Source: a virus
Virus record (IMG/VR): IMGVR_UViG_3300020187_003661
Span: 1 to 24,020 of that record
Strand: one strand, 5' to 3'
Length of the DNA stretch: 24,020 nt
Every line of letters begins with the position of its first letter. Position 1 is the stretch's first letter. Made by a program: the position numbers and the translations under genes. The notes below the pieces were generated by a model. It was not told the DNA's origin and did no database searches. It saw only the letters and a program-made list of their open reading frames with translations. This document shows, piece by piece, positions 21,158 through 24,020 of the stretch.

Positions 21158-23575
21158 ATGAACATAAACGTAAAAAAACGAAACGGTAGACTTCAGCCTT
21201 TTTTGGTAGAAAAAATTAACGCAAATGTAGAAAGAGCATGTAAAGAAATCGAGGACACTTCCGTCAGTGAAGTTCTTCTTGATGCTCAATTGCAATTGTT
21301 CGACAAAATAACAACGAGTCAAATAGATACAGCTCTAATTCTTTCTGCTAGAGAGAAAATAGAAAAAGAACCAAATTACAGCTTTGTTGCTGCGAGATTA
21401 TTGCTAAACACTGTATATAAAGAAGTTTTCAAAGAGGGAGTTGATTCGGACACTTTTAAACTTCAATACAGAAAAAGCTTTATACAAAATATAAAAAAGC
21501 TAGTAAAACTAGAAAAGCTCAACCCAAAAATGCTTGAATTCGATCTCGCAAAATTATCCGAAGCTTTAAGAATAAGGAGGGACGAGTCTTTTAAATACTT
21601 AGGTATTCAAATTCTAACCGATAGGTATTTCATTAGGCACGACGATAAAATCATGGAGGCTCCTCAATGTTTCTGGATGAGGGTTGCCATGGGGTTATCT
21701 CTAAACGAAGAAAACAAAGAAGAAAGTGCGATCAAAATATATGACATGTTTAGTCAGTTTTTGTATACTTCTTCTACCCCGACTCTTTTTAATAGCGGGA
21801 CTACTCATTCTCAATTAAGCTCTTGCTATCTCAACACTTTTGACGACAGTATCGACGGCATTTTTGATGGAGCGTGGCAAGAAGCTAGAAAATCTAAGTT
21901 TGCAGGCGGTTTGGGGTTTGATGTAACTCCGTTCAGGTCTTCAGGTTCTCACATTAAAGGTACAAACGGAATATCTGGAGGCCTAATACCTTGGCTTAAA
22001 ATCTACAACGACCTTCTCGTTGCAGTAAATCAAGGAGGAAAAAGGCCTGGAGCAGGGTGCGCCTATCTTGAACCTTGGCACTTAGATTACGAGGATTTCC
22101 TTAACTTAAGAAGGAACACTGGAGACGATCGGCTGCGCTGCCACGACATGAACACTGCGTCTTGGATTCCTGATGAATTTATGAGAAGAGTAAAAAACGA
22201 AGATGTTTGGTACTTTTTTGATCCGTCCGAGGCCGATTTGCACGACTGCTTCGGAGCTGAATTTGACAAAAAGTACAACCAGCTATGTAATCAAGCAGAA
22301 GAAGGTTTAATAAAAAATTATAGAATAACTACTGCAAAAGAACTTTGGAAAAAAATGCTTAAAGTCTTATTTGAAACCTCTCACCCATGGAACACATTTA
22401 AAGACCCCTGTAATATACGCTACACAAATCAACACGAAGGAGTCGTTCACAGTAGCAACCTCTGTACGGAAATAACGCTCCACACAAAGGCCTCGAAGTA
22501 CGACAAAGGCGAAAAGACAGAAATAGGAGAAACAGCGGTCTGCAATCTTGGATCAATCAATATCCTTAATCATATGAAAGAAGATGATACGATTGACTAT
22601 GACAAGCTAAAGAATACAATTCACACTGCGATTAGAGCTTTAGACAACGTGATAGACTTAAACTTCTACCCAACAAAAGAAGCGAGCAATTCCAACTTGA
22701 AAAACAGGCCTATTGGGCTGGGAATGATGGCCTTGCACGATGTACTGCATAGAATGAATATAAACATTGATAGCGATGAAGCTGTTAAATTCAATGACGA
22801 ATTGTTTGAATTCTATTCTTACCATTCTATTTTTGCCAGCTCCCAACTCGCTAAAGAAAAAGGTTCCTACAAAACTTACAAAGGGTCACTGTGGAGCCAG
22901 AATAAACTGCCAATCGATTCTTATGCAGATTTAATGAAATACAAGGGCAAGAAACCAAACCTCGAATCCTCTCTGGATTGGAGCGAGGTCAGGAACCACA
23001 TCAGCGAGCACGGCATGAGAAATTCAAATGTGATGGCTATTGCCCCTACGGCAACAATCGGCTATATAAACGGAGTCGAACAAAGCGTTGAGCCAAATTT
23101 CTCTGTATTATTTGTTTATGAAAATAAAAGCGGAAACTTTTACATCACTAATCAGCATTTTATAAATGATATGAAAAAAGAAGGGTTATGGAATTCTAAT
23201 ACCGCAAAACTAATTAAAGATGCCGACGGAGATCTTTCTGTATTAAATGGAGACATCCCTTCATGGATAAAGTTAAAATATAAAACGGCATTTGATAGAG
23301 ATATGTTCAAACTGATAGACTGCAATGCAGTCAGGCAAAAATGGATCGATCAGGCCATAAGCTTTAATTTGTACAATAAAGAAACATCCTTGAAATATTT
23401 AAATGACGTATATATGTCTTGCTGGGAAGCTGGATTAAAAACGACATACTACCTAAGAAATAGGGCTGCATCCAAAGTTGAAAAATCAACATCAGAAGCA
23501 GATAAAGGGGAAGAAGCCTCGGCTTGCAGTATTGAAGCCGTGAAAAACGGAGGGTCTTGCGAGAGTTGTCAATAA
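21158..23575 (+). CDS. nrdA: class I ribonucleotide reductase, large (alpha) subunit
   Basis: 805 residues. Reduces ribonucleoside diphosphates to deoxyribonucleotides with NrdB. Residues about 3-90 form an ATP-cone (VKKRNGRLQPFLVEKI), so dATP feedback is likely kept. The active site is complete: C223 (SSCYLNT), N434-L-C436-T-E438 (NLCTEI) for the thiyl radical, C462 (AVCNLGSI), and the Y764-Y765 radical-path pair (TTYYLRN). Also present: PTLFNSGT and MAIAPTATIGYINGVEQSVEPNFS. The C-terminal redox pair is C801-E-S-C804. Length is usual for this subtype. Partner gene nrdB follows after 51 bases with its own promoter. Confident. Confidence 0.96.
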   Translation: MNINVKKRNGRLQPFLVEKINANVERACKEIEDTSVSEVLLDAQLQLFDKITTSQIDTALILSAREKIEKEPNYSFVAARLLLNTVYKEVFKEGVDSDTFKLQYRKSFIQNIKKLVKLEKLNPKMLEFDLAKLSEALRIRRDESFKYLGIQILTDRYFIRHDDKIMEAPQCFWMRVAMGLSLNEENKEESAIKIYDMFSQFLYTSSTPTLFNSGTTHSQLSSCYLNTFDDSIDGIFDGAWQEARKSKFAGGLGFDVTPFRSSGSHIKGTNGISGGLIPWLKIYNDLLVAVNQGGKRPGAGCAYLEPWHLDYEDFLNLRRNTGDDRLRCHDMNTASWIPDEFMRRVKNEDVWYFFDPSEADLHDCFGAEFDKKYNQLCNQAEEGLIKNYRITTAKELWKKMLKVLFETSHPWNTFKDPCNIRYTNQHEGVVHSSNLCTEITLHTKASKYDKGEKTEIGETAVCNLGSINILNHMKEDDTIDYDKLKNTIHTAIRALDNVIDLNFYPTKEASNSNLKNRPIGLGMMALHDVLHRMNINIDSDEAVKFNDELFEFYSYHSIFASSQLAKEKGSYKTYKGSLWSQNKLPIDSYADLMKYKGKKPNLESSLDWSEVRNHISEHGMRNSNVMAIAPTATIGYINGVEQSVEPNFSVLFVYENKSGNFYITNQHFINDMKKEGLWNSNTAKLIKDADGDLSVLNGDIPSWIKLKYKTAFDRDMFKLIDCNAVRQKWIDQAISFNLYNKETSLKYLNDVYMSCWEAGLKTTYYLRNRAASKVEKSTSEADKGEEASACSIEAVKNGGSCESCQ

Positions 23576-23591
23576 TTGATCCCTTTTGGGG

Positions 23592-23620
23592 TTGACTTCG
23601 TTATCAATGTATGATATATT
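23592..23620 (+). promoter_or_regulatory. sigma70-type promoter for nrdB
   Basis: TTGACT (23592-23597), 17-base spacer, TATATT (23615-23620), six bases to ATG 23627, where the transcript should begin. TATCA (23602-23606) and TGATA (23612-23616) form an inverted pair overlapping the -10. No terminator separates nrdA and nrdB. Confidence 0.65.
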
Positions 23621-23626
23621 ATAATT

Positions 23627-24020
23627 ATGGAAGATAAAACAGGAAAACTATTAACTGAAGATGTAGCAGGCGTAAACAGAATATTACCCCACAAGCATAA
23701 ATACGCATGGGATTTATTTCTAAAAAGCTGCGCAAATAATTGGATGCCAACAGAAATCTCAATGCAAAACGACATTAAACAATGGAAGAATAATGAAATT
23801 ACAGAAGATGAAAAATTACTTGTTAAACGCTGCCTTGGGTTTTTTGCTGGATCTGAGTCTCTGGTCGGTAATAATCTTTTGTTATCTGCCTTTCGCTATG
23901 TTACGGACGCTGAGTGCCGTCAGTACATCCTTCGTCAAGCGTTTGAAGAAAGCCTTCACAACCTAACGGTAGTTTATATTTGTGATAGCCTTGACCTAGA
24001 TATAGAGGAAGTGTTCAACG
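23627..24020 (+). CDS. nrdB: class I ribonucleotide reductase, small (beta) subunit, partial; class Ic-like radical site
   Basis: The first 131 residues are present; the rest is beyond the window. NrdB holds the dimetal site that makes the radical passed to NrdA. W39 (NNWMPTEI) fits the radical-path Trp; the first metal ligand is E77 (GSESLVGNN); the second and third are E108 and H111 (EESLHNL). E77 and E108 are 31 apart, as in the chlamydial enzyme. The residue four after the His, which is the radical Tyr in standard R2 and Phe127 in Chlamydia, is Val here (V115); the only near Tyr is Y117. Glu as first ligand plus no radical Tyr indicates a class Ic-type (Mn/Fe) cofactor. The remaining ligands (two Glu, one His) cannot be checked. 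Confidence 0.93.
   Translation, partial: MEDKTGKLLTEDVAGVNRILPHKHKYAWDLFLKSCANNWMPTEISMQNDIKQWKNNEITEDEKLLVKRCLGFFAGSESLVGNNLLLSAFRYVTDAECRQYILRQAFEESLHNLTVVYICDSLDLDIEEVFN

Noticed and set aside
23576-23600. CCC-TTTT-GGG after nrdA as a terminator
   Set aside because: Only three or four pairs and no T-run; nrdA and nrdB are probably also cotranscribed.

Overview
The window looks like part of the genome of an uncultured tailed phage (Caudoviricetes). The recognisable genes are a portal protein, a tail-fibre-type protein, a phage-style replication and recombination set (RecA/UvsX, DnaB-like helicase, TOPRIM primase, two PD-(D/E)XK nucleases) and ribonucleotide reductase. Genes are packed with 4-, 8- or 11-17-base overlaps, the DNA is AT-rich, and I see no rRNA, tRNA, CRISPR or insertion sequence. 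A gene for an exported outer-membrane barrel and a nucleotide-sugar/glycosyltransferase cluster point to a Gram-negative host. Aquatic phages carry similar sets (hsp20, gmd/fcl, nrdAB), but I cannot name the host.

Layout. (1) Positions 1-3375, minus strand: a structural module in transcription order portal, a 159-aa fibre/lectin-like protein, a small gene broken by one base, and a tail-fibre-type protein that runs off the left edge. (2) Positions 3376-3469: a divergent control region with two promoters around a cluster of AAAGTTAA repeats. (3) Positions 3470-7739, plus strand: a 58-aa protein, an Asn-rich hydrophilic protein, a large four-helix membrane coiled-coil protein, a small basic protein, RecA and a PD-(D/E)XK nuclease. 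(4) Positions 7757-16383: a small acidic protein, then one unbroken run of touching or overlapping genes, from helicase, primase, Cas4/RecB-like nuclease and Nudix hydrolase straight into four glycosyltransferase-like proteins, a LicD-like transferase, a methyltransferase and a small DUF6165-like protein. (5) Positions 16421-18405: Gmd and Fcl, the two enzymes that make GDP-L-fucose from GDP-mannose. (6) Positions 18416-19540: a phage protein of unknown role with a strong terminator. (7) Positions 19541-21031: an insulated cassette of Hsp20, outer-membrane barrel and small two-helix membrane protein, ending in a second terminator. (8) Positions 21158-24020: nrdA and the start of nrdB, each with its own promoter.

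How it fits together: RecA, helicase, primase and nucleases serve replication and recombination; NrdAB supplies deoxynucleotides; the sugar cluster probably builds or modifies a glycan on the host surface or the virion; Hsp20, the barrel and the small membrane protein are likely host-modifying accessory genes. Two signals stand out. NrdB has Val where the radical tyrosine normally sits and Glu as first metal ligand, which suggests a class Ic-like Mn/Fe enzyme. Most transcription units begin with a sigma70-type promoter whose predicted start site falls on the start codon, suggesting leaderless mRNAs for lead genes and translational coupling for the rest.
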